The notes under the pieces are model-generated. The model had not been told where the DNA came from, did not search any database, and saw only the letters and a program-made list of their open reading frames with translations. Positions 36,366 through 48,278 of a DNA stretch of 64,000 bases are shown piece by piece. The position numbers and the translations under genes were made by a program. This DNA is from Periglandula ipomoeae IasaF13 (taxonomy: Eukaryota; Ascomycota; Sordariomycetes; Hypocreales; Clavicipitaceae): contig AFRD01000027.1 of the NCBI GenBank assembly GCA_000222875.2, positions 1 through 64,000 on the forward strand, read 5' to 3'. Each line of letters begins with the position of its first letter. Within the stretch, counting starts at the first letter, position 1.

Positions 36366-38522
36366 ATGAAGTACGACGCGGACGATTCGCCCGCCTTCGT
36401 CGCAACCTCCTCCACCTCCCGATATGCTCCCTATAGCTCTACCTTTAGTTATGCAGCATCCGCTTCGTCCGCCTCTGTGTGGTCCGATGCTGCCTCTCAA
36501 TCATCCGATGACACCTCCATCTCAGCAAACACGTCCGACTCTGACTCGTGCGACTCCTATTGTCACTCGAAGCGGGCTGCCACCACTGCTCAAAATGTCG
36601 TGAACTATCGTCGCTCTCTCCAGCAGCGTGAGAGCGAGGTTGTTCCAGCCGCGCTGCGACAGAACCCTAGACGCAGTGCTCCTGGTTCCCATGTGGGGCG
36701 AGGTGGCTGCCCTCCTGCTCTTGTGCGACAATCGGATCGCAAAGTCAACTTTGTCGACGGCCTTGTTGGTATGTTTCAGTTGTTGCTTCACGGTTCTCTG
36801 AGCCAATGCTTAACCTTTCTCTTTACAGATTCCTCAACCCAGATTGTAGAAGCAATCTGGCCACTCTCCTCCGCTGTATGCCGAAGTGAGCTTGGCAGCA
36901 AAGTTGTCCTGCCACTGCGCACCTTTATTCAGGAGACACTCCGGCGCTCACGAACCAGCTACTCTACGCTGCAAGTTGCGCTCTACTACCTTATTCTCAT
37001 CAAACCTCATGTCCCGAAACACAACTTCACCACCGAGCAGTCTGATGACAAACATGCAGACCGTGCCCTTCAATGTGGACGTCGCATGTTTCTTGCCGCT
37101 CTTATCCTTGCGTCCAAGTACCTCCAAGATCGCAACTACTCAGCACGTGCATGGAGCAAGATCTCTGGCTTGAATACTCAAGAGATCAACCAAAACGAGA
37201 TTGCGTTCCTTCTTGCGGTCAACTGGAAGTTGCACATCACAGACGATGTCTTCCAAAGATGGACTGAGATTGTTCTCAAGTACACGCCACCATCGCCACC
37301 GTCGCCTGGCGTTGTTTCGCAGGCGTACACCCAACAATCCGCTGAGTGGAAGCAGCTCATCCTTAAGCTTGAACCAGAACTCATGAACATTGAGGGCTTG
37401 TTTCCTGCTAGCCCCGCTGCTACCACTGCCAGCGATTTGTCTGTGCTGTCGCCTCGAAGCATTCTCAACCTACCTCAAGATGGTCGCACCTCCGTCGCCC
37501 CTGAGACCATGCCTGCCTCCAAGACACACAACGCTCCCGTCGTCATGGAACCTTCGCCCAGCACGGTCTACACACCTGGCCGCTTGGCTCCTGCTCTAGG
37601 TCTTCTGCCCACTCCTCGCCTCACCCCGCAGACCAGCGGATTTTGCACTCCTGCTGTGAGTGCTACGTCCCAGATCCTCGGTAAGAGCAACGCCATGGGT
37701 CTTGCTATGGCGCAGGCGAGCAGTGTCAGCACTGCACAGACGACTTTGGACCGCTTTCCCTGGTCGGTCGGCTCTTCGTCAAATGGGTACTGCCCAGTGC
37801 GTCGATCTTCTCTCGCCAACTCTGTCTCAACTGCATCTTCTCCCGAGTCCATGGTTTCAGATTCGTCTCGATCTTCTCGCTCATCATCTATCTCCTCTGC
37901 CTCCAGCCTCGCTAGCGCGATCCTCTACAACAATCGTTGCAGTGTGCCGTCGCGATTTCGAGTCGCGAAGCTTTGGAATGACAGAGTGAGCTTGAAGCCT
38001 TCCGTGCCGTCTGTTCCCGAGGACTTTGATGAGCAATGCCTGTCATCCCCGCTGGGAGTATATACTGGGCCTGAGAACAAGTTTGGAGACATGACCCTGG
38101 ATACATCTTGCATCAGCCGTCAGACTTCTTTGGAGGACATGGTCCATGATCCTGCATCTGATGCCGCCAGAGCTCTACAGGATTTGCACAATCACGATGT
38201 GTCTGGGAATGCCACGCCTACAGCCAGTACTGGTCGCAAGCGCAGCCGAACCAGCTCCATTGACAATTCTCTGCACGAGAATGTCCGTGAAATGCTCATT
38301 CGCCGATACGAAACTCCCGAGCCATCCTGGCCCAACTCGCTGCTTCGCTCGCGTGGTATGGCTCCCGAGCCTTACTTGCAGATGACCAGTCACGCCGCCT
38401 TTGGACGCAATGCCAAGAGAGTTTGCTGCTCGACCGAGGCGGCCACCGGCTTCCAGGCCGTTGACGTCCACCCCGCCATGAGTCTTCGTGGACGAGGAAT
38501 GTGGGATGGCATTCTCAACTAA
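36366..38522 (+). CDS. Pho85-type cyclin (PCL family)
   Basis: Exons 36366-36768 and 36829-38522 give about 698 residues. The 60-base intron (GTATGT donor, CTTTACAG acceptor) is a multiple of three without stops, so a retained form would add 20 residues in frame. The cyclin box spans about residues 160-285: TSYSTLQVALYYLILIKPHV, then CGRRMFLAALILASKYLQDR and WSKISGLNTQEINQNEIAFL, ending TDDVFQRWTEIVLKY. This is the N-terminal cyclin fold of PCL/Clg1-type partners of the Pho85 kinase, which link growth, nutrient state and morphogenesis. The Ser-rich N-terminus (1-130) and the long Ser/Pro/Thr C-terminus (300-698) are probably disordered and phosphorylated. The exact PCL subgroup cannot be fixed from sequence alone. 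Confidence 0.85.
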   Translation: MKYDADDSPAFVATSSTSRYAPYSSTFSYAASASSASVWSDAASQSSDDTSISANTSDSDSCDSYCHSKRAATTAQNVVNYRRSLQQRESEVVPAALRQNPRRSAPGSHVGRGGCPPALVRQSDRKVNFVDGLVGMFQLLLHGSLSQCLTFLFTDSSTQIVEAIWPLSSAVCRSELGSKVVLPLRTFIQETLRRSRTSYSTLQVALYYLILIKPHVPKHNFTTEQSDDKHADRALQCGRRMFLAALILASKYLQDRNYSARAWSKISGLNTQEINQNEIAFLLAVNWKLHITDDVFQRWTEIVLKYTPPSPPSPGVVSQAYTQQSAEWKQLILKLEPELMNIEGLFPASPAATTASDLSVLSPRSILNLPQDGRTSVAPETMPASKTHNAPVVMEPSPSTVYTPGRLAPALGLLPTPRLTPQTSGFCTPAVSATSQILGKSNAMGLAMAQASSVSTAQTTLDRFPWSVGSSSNGYCPVRRSSLANSVSTASSPESMVSDSSRSSRSSSISSASSLASAILYNNRCSVPSRFRVAKLWNDRVSLKPSVPSVPEDFDEQCLSSPLGVYTGPENKFGDMTLDTSCISRQTSLEDMVHDPASDAARALQDLHNHDVSGNATPTASTGRKRSRTSSIDNSLHENVREMLIRRYETPEPSWPNSLLRSRGMAPEPYLQMTSHAAFGRNAKRVCCSTEAATGFQAVDVHPAMSLRGRGMWDGILN

Positions 38523-40984
38523 AGTCTAACCATGCCAACCACCTATTTGAGAAGGTAGCCAACTGGAGCACAACACCAGTAGGTTGCGATCGATGCACAT
38601 CACCTCTTTGGCTGGACAACATCCAGACCCGACACCATGTTTTTATGTCCCCACGACCGTTTTGCTTTTTTCATTTATTTATTAATACTTGCGAGTTCCT
38701 CTCGTTTTCATGCTGTAATTTGGGAAGGTGGGTGGAAGACAAGGAGTCATATTTGCCAATTGGGGCTTTTGATACCACATCCTTGGGCGAGCTCGTTGCA
38801 TCTCTTTGTTCTATAGAACATGTAGATGGCGCCCAAGGGTCATCGGACTGAAAAAGCGCATTAATCTAGCATGCATCGTCCTAGGACTGGCGTACTGATG
38901 AGGGGAAAGCGGAAGCCAACTGATTTACTGGTTTTTCTTTTACACAGAAAGGTGGGGCGAGGGTGCGAGGAGAAGGTTGAGGGTTGGCAGAATACGGATT
39001 TGTACGACTAGAAGACCCATGCACCTTGGTTTGTTTGCGCTATTGTTACATGATTGCTTCGGAGGATGGTTTGAGAGAAGCACAAGGCGAATTCTCGAGC
39101 TCGACGACTCCTGAGAGGCAACAAGCCCGGCAGCGTTCCCTGATGGAACACAACCCCGAAACTGCAGACCCTCATGCAACGAGACAAACCAAGAAAACAA
39201 TAATCAACTTGAACTTGACGACTCTTCAAGCACGCAGGCTTCTAATATTGACCCACTCGACCACCTCGAAAAGGCGGATCTTGTGCTACTTGTGAATACT
39301 GGAAACCGATACACCAAAAAGGAACAAAAAGACACAAAAAGACAGACAAGGCAGTCACGGAAACTTGAGGCCTAAAAAGTTGAGAACTGTTCTATATCAA
39401 GGAGAGCGATGACGCTATGGCGAAATCTAATAGCTAGCTTGGAAAAGTCCTTTGGAGATAGTGGGTAGGGCTCGAGAGGCACAGTTGCTTCGGCGACCAA
39501 GCTATCACGAGTCGAGCAAAAAGGAGCGCAAGAGTTAATTCAAAACCAACATTCAAGCTGCCACAACTGCATCGCCCTGACATGATTGTGCCATCTATTC
39601 GGAGTGAACTAACAATCAAGTGTATAGCGCGGCAGCACTTCTACGCGGGTGGTTGTGGGCTTTGGGCATGAAGCCGAATCGACGAGATCCCGACAAGCAC
39701 CGAGAAAGGCTATTACTGTCTTTTCTGGCCACAAGGCGTGGGATGTGAATGGTGTGATTGTCCATGATCCCGTGTGAGTCATTGGGCGACCCTGCGCCGT
39801 TTTCCTTTGCCTCTGCCTCGCAGCCCATGAATTGAGTGGTGGCTACTTGCCGCATTGGGTACAGGGGTGGATCTGCTTGGCTGCGTCCGAATGCTCCGTT
39901 TTTGCGTGGCTTGCCCAAAAGTGGGCCCATCTTGTCAGAACGGCGAAGGAAGAGTCTCCTAATTATTGACTCACAATATGCTCCGGCTGGTTAGGGGCCA
40001 TACAATCTAGGAGCATATCGACCGAGGGGCAAAGAAATTGCGCTAAGGTAACGAAGACCGTCTCTTGGACGAATACACAGCTGGGGCATTCTAAAGCGCG
40101 TAGCCTAAGTGGACTGCAGCTGGGGACTGGCAGTGATGTGAGCGTGAAACTTGGCCTGCCTGCCTGGCGGGGAAGGTTCACGATGGGGTGGACGGTTCGG
40201 TCAGGCGTGTAAGCGTGAGTGGGAATGAGCCATGATGACATAGTGTGGTTCTGCGTCGTTGGCACAGCTGCCTGGTTTGGTAGCGAGGTCTTGTGTGTGA
40301 GAGGACTGACTTGCAGAGTCTTGGAACACGACGTGCGTCTTAGTGTGCCTAGAGGCGAGGTATGTAATATCGTGAGCGTGAGCATGATGGCCCAAGTCAC
40401 GCGTTTGCTAGGAGAGCCGACGATGCCGGAGGTGAATGTGCCTTGTCAGCCTGCTGATATCGTAAGGGTGAGACGCATCGCGAAGTGAGGGATGGCCCGC
40501 TGGCCCTGGAACGGGAGATGTCAAATGTCGTGGTTCGTACCTATCGAAGAGGACTGGAAAAACGGTGGGTAGACATCTTTCTTACAGTGGCTTCCACCTG
40601 CTCTCCTCGTCGATTCTCGGATCCCAGTATACATGTTTGACACCGTAGTTCCGCATATCCATATCCCATGACAGCAATGCATCGGGGTAGTAACAGCTGT
40701 ACATGAAGTCTGTGACAAACTGCGTTGCCTAGGTGCACTGCTTTTGAGCGATACCCTTAAATGAGTTGACACCATATTCTCGAGAAGAATAGTTTCATCC
40801 TACAAACTTAGCCACAGCAGACGTATTTCCCATAACAAAGAAATTTGACCCATCCCGTACGGACGTGGGAAAATGAGCATCCGAGTCAAAGCACTACTAC
40901 GGAAGAGCTCTTCTCTAACGACGTTCATCTCATCCGTCTTCTACGTCCCTGAAAACGATTGCACGCTTAAAGCACGAAAACCTC
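38523..40984. other. Intergenic region, tail-to-tail
   Basis: About 2.5 kb between the 3' ends of the cyclin and VOC genes. The longest frame (39963-40400, minus) has no domain. Nothing else was identified. Confidence 0.4.
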
Positions 40985-41636
40985 TCAATTCTCACCCAGC
41001 AACCCAACCTCCTTCACCAACGCCTCTAAATTCATGTCTCTCAACTCTTGTACTCTCTCCCTCCGAGCCCTATCAGCCTGCGTATCCTAATCTGCCGTCA
41101 ATAAACCTCAGCATTGTAATAGACGTAAATATAATACATACCCATATCTGGATAAGTCGCTTCCGCAAAGCAACTTCCCTCTCACCACTGTCCTCGTCCT
41201 CCTCCTGAAACACCTCCTCCAACTTATTCCCATCCGGATCCCTCACAAACGCAGCGTAGTACAGCTCCCCGTAGTGCGGTCTTAGTCCCCATTTTCCTTC
41301 GTCACTGCCCCCGTTCTGGATGGCTGCTTCCCAGAAATCCCGGACACATTGACGACTGGGTGCGTTGAAAGCGCAGTGAATACCTTCTCTGGAGGGTAGC
41401 ACGTTCTTTTCCTCAAAGAGGGTGAGGACTTCGAGATTGGGGTTGTGAATGGGTCCGTAGCCGAGAACACGGGTGGTGGGGTTGTCGTAGACTCGTGTCA
41501 CGGCGATGGTGGACATGGTTGCATCGTAGAACGACTTGGAGCGAGCGTAGGAGGATATGGGCAGGGAGATGTGGCTCAGAGCCGTATACGGATGGGAAAG
41601 GAGTGGTGGGATTACAGCTTTGATGTCATTGTCCAT
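40985..41636 (-). CDS. Glyoxalase/bleomycin-resistance (VOC) fold protein
   Basis: Exon 1 is 41636-41142 (165 codons). A 55-base intron (GTATGT donor) leads to exon 2 at 41086-40985, giving about 198 residues. An alternative acceptor at 41078 would remove three residues. The single VOC module (about 18-145) shows LSHISLPISSYARSKSFYDA at the start and LYYAAFVRDPDGNKLEEVFQ at the end, with the closing Glu that often ligates metal, and a beta strand GIHCAFNAPS between. VOC proteins bind a divalent metal and include glyoxalase I and extradiol dioxygenases. This fungal type has no assigned substrate. The C-terminal exon is a charged helix (RARRERVQELRDMN). No linked pathway genes. Confidence 0.78.
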
Positions 41637-42642
41637 GGCGAGATGTTCACGGCAATGTGATTTGCAAGACTGTGTTCGTATGCAAAGGGAATGAGGACGA
41701 GGTCTTATGCGAATGCTATCTGGGTATCGCTATCTTGAGAACATCATGCTTTGTGAATGTATACAAGAAAGTTACTAGCCAAGGTGGCATAAGTTGATAC
41801 AATGAACAGGTTGTAGTGCCACTGGAGGTCGTAGAGCTCACGTGCGTGCGAGCTGTCCCCGCACCAAAGCCTCAGGCTTGTATTAGTCCCCTTCTCCTTT
41901 TGTAGGCAATTGCGATGCTGTTGTTTGATCAACAAGAGCCTCGAAAGGAACAGACATCGCGAAGCTTCCTTTCGATGGTGAGCAATCGGCCCAAATGCGT
42001 CCAATTTGCGCACAGAAAGGCCGCACCACGATGGAGTACGGTTGACCGTTCCTCTGTCCATGCAGAATATGCGGGATCAAGTACAAAAGTGACGGATGAG
42101 ACCCTGGCACGAGCAGCTTTGGACAAGCCAGGTTTCTGTCTCACGCCCTTCGTCAAGGCATTTACGTTTGGTCTTGGCCGGTATTAGTCACGTCGGCATG
42201 CTCTCTTGGGAATAGGCGGGGTATCATAACGTGAGGTCGACGTGGATGTTGGTAACACGGCTACTTCTCGAGCCAGCCGTCATGATGCATCCATCCTTGC
42301 AAGGGTGTTTAAGGGGGTTGAGTCATATTTCATGATGCGTTGGCAAGGTGACTGTCTGGCATGAGCCAGGCAAATTCGGCTCCATAGCTCGAAGGCGGTG
42401 GGTGAAAGTTCGAGTGCTACACATAGTAGTGTGGTACTCGAGAGATGCTTCGATGGGTGGAAATGTACTTCTGACGCCATATGATGCGGAATGCTATCGT
42501 TAAAGAACAAGAGTTTCATGTATGCGAACGGAAGTATGCATTATGCCAAGATGCCCTGAGGTAACATTTCCAATGATATCATTCTGCGACTGACGAATGA
42601 CACATCTCGCTAAGTTTCAGAGTGAATCGGACGTAGGTCTTT
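41637..42642. other. Intergenic region
   Basis: About 1 kb between the VOC start and the F-box 3' end, both minus strand. Only overlapping chance frames are seen. Confidence 0.4.
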
Positions 42643-43767
42643 TCAGCCCGGTATTCGATGATATTGAGGAAGTTGCAAGTCGAGGTTCAGTGCGGATGCG
42701 ATGCGCCGGAGAATCTCCTTGCTTTCCGGAGGGTCGCCGCCCCATTCGATGCGTCTGCCGAGTTTGACAAGCTGTTTGCGCACAATGTCCTCAGGTAGGT
42801 CCGTGAATATCCAATCGCTAATCAGACAGTTTATGATGAGAGGATTAAGCTTCTCGGCGGATATAATTGCATTGTCGAGACAGGCAAGTTTGGTCTCCCA
42901 AGGGATTGGCGTTTGTCCTTGTGCCCCCCCAGCGAATACCTCCCCGGGTTAGCCAGAATATACGACGTCTCTTCTCCTCATCCCACGGACCAGTGACGAG
43001 ATTTGTGGGCATCTGTGCAAGTGGATGAACATCTTGCGTTCCCCAGGTCATGCTCACGGTTTGGAAAGCCGGCCATTTAAGAGCTCGCTCATAATCAGCG
43101 TCGAAACAAGCGCGGGCATTGAAATGTGAGAAGCCTCCCTCATGGCCATGGTGGAGGTTATCCTCTCCTTCTGCGAAGGGAACACTGTGCTGGTACCATC
43201 TATCTCGACCATATTTGTCTGCCCAAGCTTGCTGTGCCTGAAGCAGGAAGTCGATATCAACCCATGGTAACTCCAACATAGCTGACTGGACCAGTGTTAG
43301 TAACGACGAAGAGGGAAAGAAGAAGGTATGCCATCTTATTTGTTTTTTCAGAATGGGGTTGTATTACTGACTTGAAAAGAAACGTCGCCCTCACACAAAA
43401 ACAAATCTTCCTTCTTGATTTGCGGACCTTGAAGCTGCAATTTGGGAATACCGAACCATTGGTCCCAAGTATCGTGGAAGACTATGATGAACAGCCGGAG
43501 AAGGGTGGCCTTCCCAGATAGCTTGGCGCCTATCAGATGGCTCGAGCGAGGAAGGGCTAGGTTTGCAGAATAAAGCAGGATGTTTTCGAGTAGTTCTACC
43601 GGCAAGCTCTGCAAGGTAGGACGATCGCGAGATGAGCGACTGGCTCGTACTGACGCCAATGACCTCTTCGTCTTTTTGGGATTCAAGGGATTGTCCATAG
43701 CCAGCACAGGGACGGTGGATGACGATGACTTACGCTTCCCTCTGACATGAATTGGCGTCAGGCTCAT
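42643..43767 (-). CDS. F-box protein gene with a frameshift at a C7/G7 run
   Basis: Exon 1 is 43767-43372 and exon 2 begins at 43285 after an 86-base intron (GTCAGT donor, ACTAAC branch, CAG acceptor). Residues 52-67 (LQSLPVELLENILLYS) are the F-box, which docks to Skp1 in SCF ubiquitin ligases. The rest, with WVDIDFLLQAQQAWADKYGR and WDEEKRRRIFWLTRGG, resembles fungal F-box families of unknown target. At plus-strand 42924-42930 (seven C) the frame breaks. As written, translation ends at 42845 after 278 residues. One base of shift restores a long coherent C-terminus (IPWETKLACLDNAI, LISDWIFTDLPEDIVRKQL) that stops at 42643. Either a sequencing error in the run or a true inactivating indel. 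Family call is fair; intactness is unresolved. Confidence 0.7.
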
Positions 43768-44583
43768 CTCGTTGATGGCTACAATCGAAGTCCCAGCTGT
43801 AGCAAGGCTGACGACTTTCTGACCAAGAAGAGAAAAGGACCATGGTAGAGCCTCGGCGGCGTCTGGAGAGGTCGGTAACTGAGACCTGCTTCTGCTGGAA
43901 TTTTGCAGTCTATGATAACGAATGAGACATATTCAGGCATCGAATCGAATCTTCCATGACATAGTCAATTGTGCATCCTGCGCAGTATGGCAATGCGGAT
44001 GCGCGACGCCAACTGAAGGCATAATTAGCTTGAGAGGCAAAGGCGATATGCGATTGTTTGGAATTGGACCCACACTTCTGGGACCAGACAAGTTCTGGCA
44101 GGGTCCACACTTGACGATGCAGGATGGAAGAACGCATCATCGGGAGCAGTGAGTAAATTAGACGGCTCCAAAAACGAATGTGAAGGAAACGATTCTATAT
44201 GAATGACAGGAGTCCCCCATGATCATTATGCCATTTGCCGATTGACTCGGCCCCTCGACTTAGATGATTAGCACCAGGATGCAGGACAAGTTGAGAGTGA
44301 AGGTAGATCTGCCTGCACATGGTGGCCACTGCCAACATTGAACTCCCCTGGTCCGGCCACGGCCGGCAGCTAGCTCCTGCAGCTGGCCAAGTCGAGGAAA
44401 TTTCGATGACCTTCGTTTTTTTTCCCTCCTCGGGTCTGCGACACTTGAGACTTTGCAACTGCGCCGGGTCCCCACGACAGCTGCTGGGCTTCTGAGGTGC
44501 AGCCATTGCCGCTCTCGTCCTGCCCAATGCTGGCAACTTGGGATTTTGGTTTACAAGGCAGCTGGCGACTAAATTAATTCGCG
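43768..44583. other. Divergent promoter region, F-box gene and MRS2
   Basis: About 0.8 kb between divergent starts. No supported gene. Should hold both promoters. The last 250 bases before MRS2 are GC-rich with a T8 run. Confidence 0.45.
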
Positions 44584-46323
44584 ATGCAGCCTACATTACC
44601 GTCACCCGTTCCGTCCCGCACACTTCTTCGCTTCCTCCGATCGCAATCTGACGCCGCCTTCACGACCTATGGCAAGTCCAGGTCATCCATAATTTCCGGT
44701 ACAGGATTTTGTCGACGATCGCGAGCCTTACGCCTTGAAAATGGACTCAACTCAAGGTCTTTCACCACAACGATCCGCCCGACTCGCTTAAGTTTCCCTG
44801 TCCGGCCTCTTGCGCAACGAGAGAATTCGCTGCAAATCAAGTCTTTGAGGCGCGATTTTGGCGCCTCGGCGGCTGCGAGAAAACTGTTCGAACCGAAGCC
44901 GAGCAATGAACCGACATGGCAAGAAAGACTTTGGGGGATGAGCGCGAAGAAAGGCGCGAAGCCGCTGAAACCTGATGACCTTCCCGTCCACGATGACTTT
45001 GAGCATGGATCCTCCATGTTTACCAGCCGCCGGGTTCTCTCGGCCAAGGCGGCCCTCGAGCCACGACTTCGATGTACGGAAGTAGACGAGAACGGTAAAG
45101 TGATTCTCATAGATGGAGAGTTTAAGAAGACAGAACTCATTGCCAAGGTGAGATGCGCAGGACAATCACCGTTTTCATGACTTATCGAGCAATTGCTAAA
45201 CCGACTATTATTCACAGTTCGGGCTCAATCCTCGTGATCTTCGAAAGATAGATTCATCGAATTTGCCTCATATCCTCGTCCGGCCGTCCGCTATTCTACT
45301 GAACCTTCTGCATTTAAAAGTCCTTATTAAGCACGACCGCGTCCTTCTCTTCGATGTGTATGGCTCCAAGACGTCATATCCACAATCTGCGTTCATGTAC
45401 GACCTCCAAGGGAAGCTGCAGCAAAAGACTCCTCAAGGGTCCAACGGTCTTCCCTATGAATTCCGTGCTTTGGAAGCTGTTTTGACTTCGGTTACTTCGG
45501 AGATGGAGGCGGATTTTGAGGCTGTGCGCGAACCGGTCATGCGCATTCTTAGCGAATTGGAGAACGATATCGACCGAGACAAGCTGCGCATATTGCTTAT
45601 CCTGTCAAAGCGACTGAGCACATTTGAGCAAAAAGCTAAGTTGGTTCGAGATGCTCTCGAAGAACTCCTCGAGGCAGATGACGACCTTGCCGCCATGTAT
45701 CTGACCGAGAAGACACATGATCTCTACCGAGCACTGGACGATCACACTGAAGTAGAAATGTTGCTCGAGTCTTACAACAAACTTACCGATGAAATCGTAC
45801 AAGAGGCGGGCAATCTGGTGTCTGGAATCAGAAACACCGAGGAGATGTAAGAAATTCGAGTCGAAACTTGCCGCTTGTGCTCCTTTGCTAATTTTCCTGC
45901 AGCGTTCGTGCCATTCTGGACGCAAATCGAAATGCTCTCATGTTGCTAGACCTAAAGTTTAGTGTTGGGACGCTTGGTCTCGCCATGGGAACCTTCCTGG
46001 CCGGTTTATACGGTATGAATCTCGAAAACTTCATCGAGGAGACGAACTGGGGCTTCGGGGCCGTTACCGGCGTCTCTACTATTGCGTCTATCATCGTGTG
46101 CTGGTACGGGTTGATCAAGCTGCGAAAAGTCCAGCGTATCAAAATGATGCGCAACGAGCGACCGCATGTCCCTCGAAACAACCAGTACACGTATCAGTAT
46201 CAGTACGGCGACGAAAGTGCCCTTGGACTCCTAGACTCGAGAAACAGAGAGCTTCTCCGCCGAGCGCATATGCAGAAGGCCATGGCTGCCAGACGGAACT
46301 GGTTTGCATTTTGGAAGTCGTGA
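44584..46323 (+). CDS. MRS2: Mitochondrial magnesium channel Mrs2 (CorA superfamily)
   Basis: Three exons (44584-45147, 45218-45846, 45903-46323) give 537 residues. The first 100 residues are rich in Arg, Ser and Thr with few acids, as in a mitochondrial targeting signal. The matrix domain follows (RCTEVDENGKVILIDGEF, FGLNPRDLRKIDSS, LPYEFRALEAVLTSVTSEME). The pore helix has LLDLKFSVGTLGLAMGTFL leading to the signature YGMN at about 434-437, then a short loop NLENFIEETNW and a second membrane helix (STIASIIVCWYGLIKL). GMN is the selectivity motif of CorA/Mrs2 pentamers, which admit Mg2+ to the matrix of the inner membrane. The basic C-terminus (MAARRNWFAFWKS) is normal. Length and domains are complete. 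Confidence 0.93.
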
Positions 46324-47798
46324 AAGCTCATACGTATTGGAGCATTGCCTGTGCGGTGATGGCACTTATCAAGCATATAGATGGCGTTGGACAGCGCTTG
46401 ATGTTTATGGTTTGAACCGGCAGCGGATATTTGCATTTCGTGTACTATAAGCGTATACTCGCCTCATATTTTCCACGGCCAATTCCGTGGACTTAATTCA
46501 TCGGATATCCTACACATAAGAGGCATGGCCATTGTTGGTGGCTGTTTCGGTATCCTGATTACTGTATCAATACAATGTAACAACAAATTCATCGACGACT
46601 TTTCCTCGCCTCATCTGGTAATGCCCATGCTGAAAGGTGAGCAACTGCAATCGAGATTCAGTATTGCTGCGAGCGAGTTTCGCTTATTGATATTTCGCAT
46701 TATAATGTAGCTTGAGCCAGCTACATCAGGGGCCATGGTTGTATAACGTTTAAATTGTAAAATAGCGTGCCAACGAAGCTTTGAATGAATCGCGTGTAGT
46801 CTGCATATCGCCACAATAGAGTTGACGCTTTTTCATACTCAGCTAAGTCGGCTCCACATACACTTGAACAATGACAGATTGCGGGGCCGAACGTTGACGC
46901 CATCGCGTGTATCGCCTAGTCTTGCACTTCTTGACATGTTGTTAGTAGTGAAGAGAAACACCAGACGCAGCTAACTGACTTAGCTGATTCAAGGGTCTCG
47001 AGCACATGGCAGTGTTAAGCTTTTCCTTGCGATATACCCATCTAAAGATGTATCTCACCATCTCTGTACGACAAATATCGCCCAACCCACTGCATTGCAG
47101 AGATCAGTTTTCCAAGCCCATCGCTTCCCTTCCATGCATGACCTGCCCCTTTCTCACCAGGAATTGACGTCGCCATGCCTGCTACCCGAAATTACAGTAG
47201 ACAGCCACCCAGAGGACCGAAAAAAGTCTCTGTCGTCATCTCCCGCTCCCACCAGGGATCAAAAACAAGCTTCTGCAAGCGAAAAGGCGGGGCGTTCTGC
47301 AAAATTGACCCATAGCACGCACCACCCCTGGTCACAAATACCGTTATACTTGTCTCGGAGCGAATGCGCCGGCACTGGGGGAGCGGATCGAGATATTGGG
47401 TAGAAGGGGGAAAGGTCTTACCACATGGGGATTCCCAGATCTTAATTTGTTCACTTTTATGGCTTTTCCTTTGCGCGGGATGGACCTGGTCTGGTGATTG
47501 ATTAGTATGAGGGGTCTGGTCTCGTGTTTTTTTGGGGGGAGTGGTTGTGCGGCCGACTGACGTCAGGATGGCGTTGTTTTTTTTGTTTGACGTATTGGGC
47601 AGGGGCTTGTGTGAAGTGAATGTTGGGTAATGGGAGGATATATATTCTGCTTGCTGTGTGCTGCTTCTCTTTTCTTCTCTGGTCAAGTTATTTTACAAGC
47701 ACATTCTATTCTTTGAGATAATTATCCTCGACATACCATCAAGGCACCTTGCGGATTACACGAATCTCAATCCCATTATTCAAATCTAAATCGTCACC
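46324..47798. other. Intergenic region with TATA upstream of the small gene
   Basis: About 1.5 kb. A TATATA box at 47639-47644 lies 155-160 bases before the start at 47799. The 164-codon minus-strand frame at 47192-47686 is a shadow in this promoter, with no domain. Confidence 0.45.
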
Positions 47799-48080
47799 AT
47801 GGGCGGCGTACTCTCTTGTGTACGTGCAACATGAATTTGCTCCCCTGGACGTTACCGGATCGAATTTAGACCATGTCTTCTAACTTTGACGCAGATCAGA
47901 TCTGCCCTTGCCACTATTGGCAACTGCATCATGGCAGTCATCAGCGGCATTGGAGGTATCCTTCAGGCCATCATTAGCGGAATCGTTTCCTTCTGCGGCA
48001 TCATCGTCCGATTCTTGACCTGCGGCTACTGCGGACGTTCACGGGGAGGCGGTAGACGGACAAGGGCGAGTAGGGTGTAG
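47799..48080 (+). CDS. Small hydrophobic protein with putative N-terminal lipidation signal
   Basis: Exon 1 is 47799-47819, only 21 bases (MGGVLSC). A 75-base intron (GTACGT donor, CGCAG acceptor) leads to exon 2 at 47895-48080, giving 68 residues. Met-Gly-X-X-X-Ser followed by Cys fits an N-myristoylation signal with a palmitoylation site. The middle (ATIGNCIMAVISGIGGILQA and IISGIVSFCGIIVRFLTCG) is strongly hydrophobic with Gly and Cys, long enough for one or two membrane passes. The end is basic and Gly/Arg-rich. I recall small proteins of this style in other filamentous ascomycetes but no function. A membrane-associated role is inference. The gene converges on RAD1. Confidence 0.75.
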
Positions 48081-48278
48081 CACTGACGGTGCGGTTCCCC
48101 GGTGATGCAGTCGAGTCAAAAGGGAACATGGTGGGCTGGAAGAACTGAAGGCGAGCTAGATACCCGGGCGAGGAGATGCACGAAACGATATATACCCTAG
48201 TTGCAGTAGTTGTGTTTTATTACAAATTCATTCATGGGTATCCTATTTTCTTTTCTACTTGGAAGTCTGCATCGTTGT

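Noticed and set aside
47192..47686. 164-codon minus-strand frame upstream of the small lipidated protein gene
   Set aside because: It lies in the promoter, overlaps its TATA box and has no recognisable domain.
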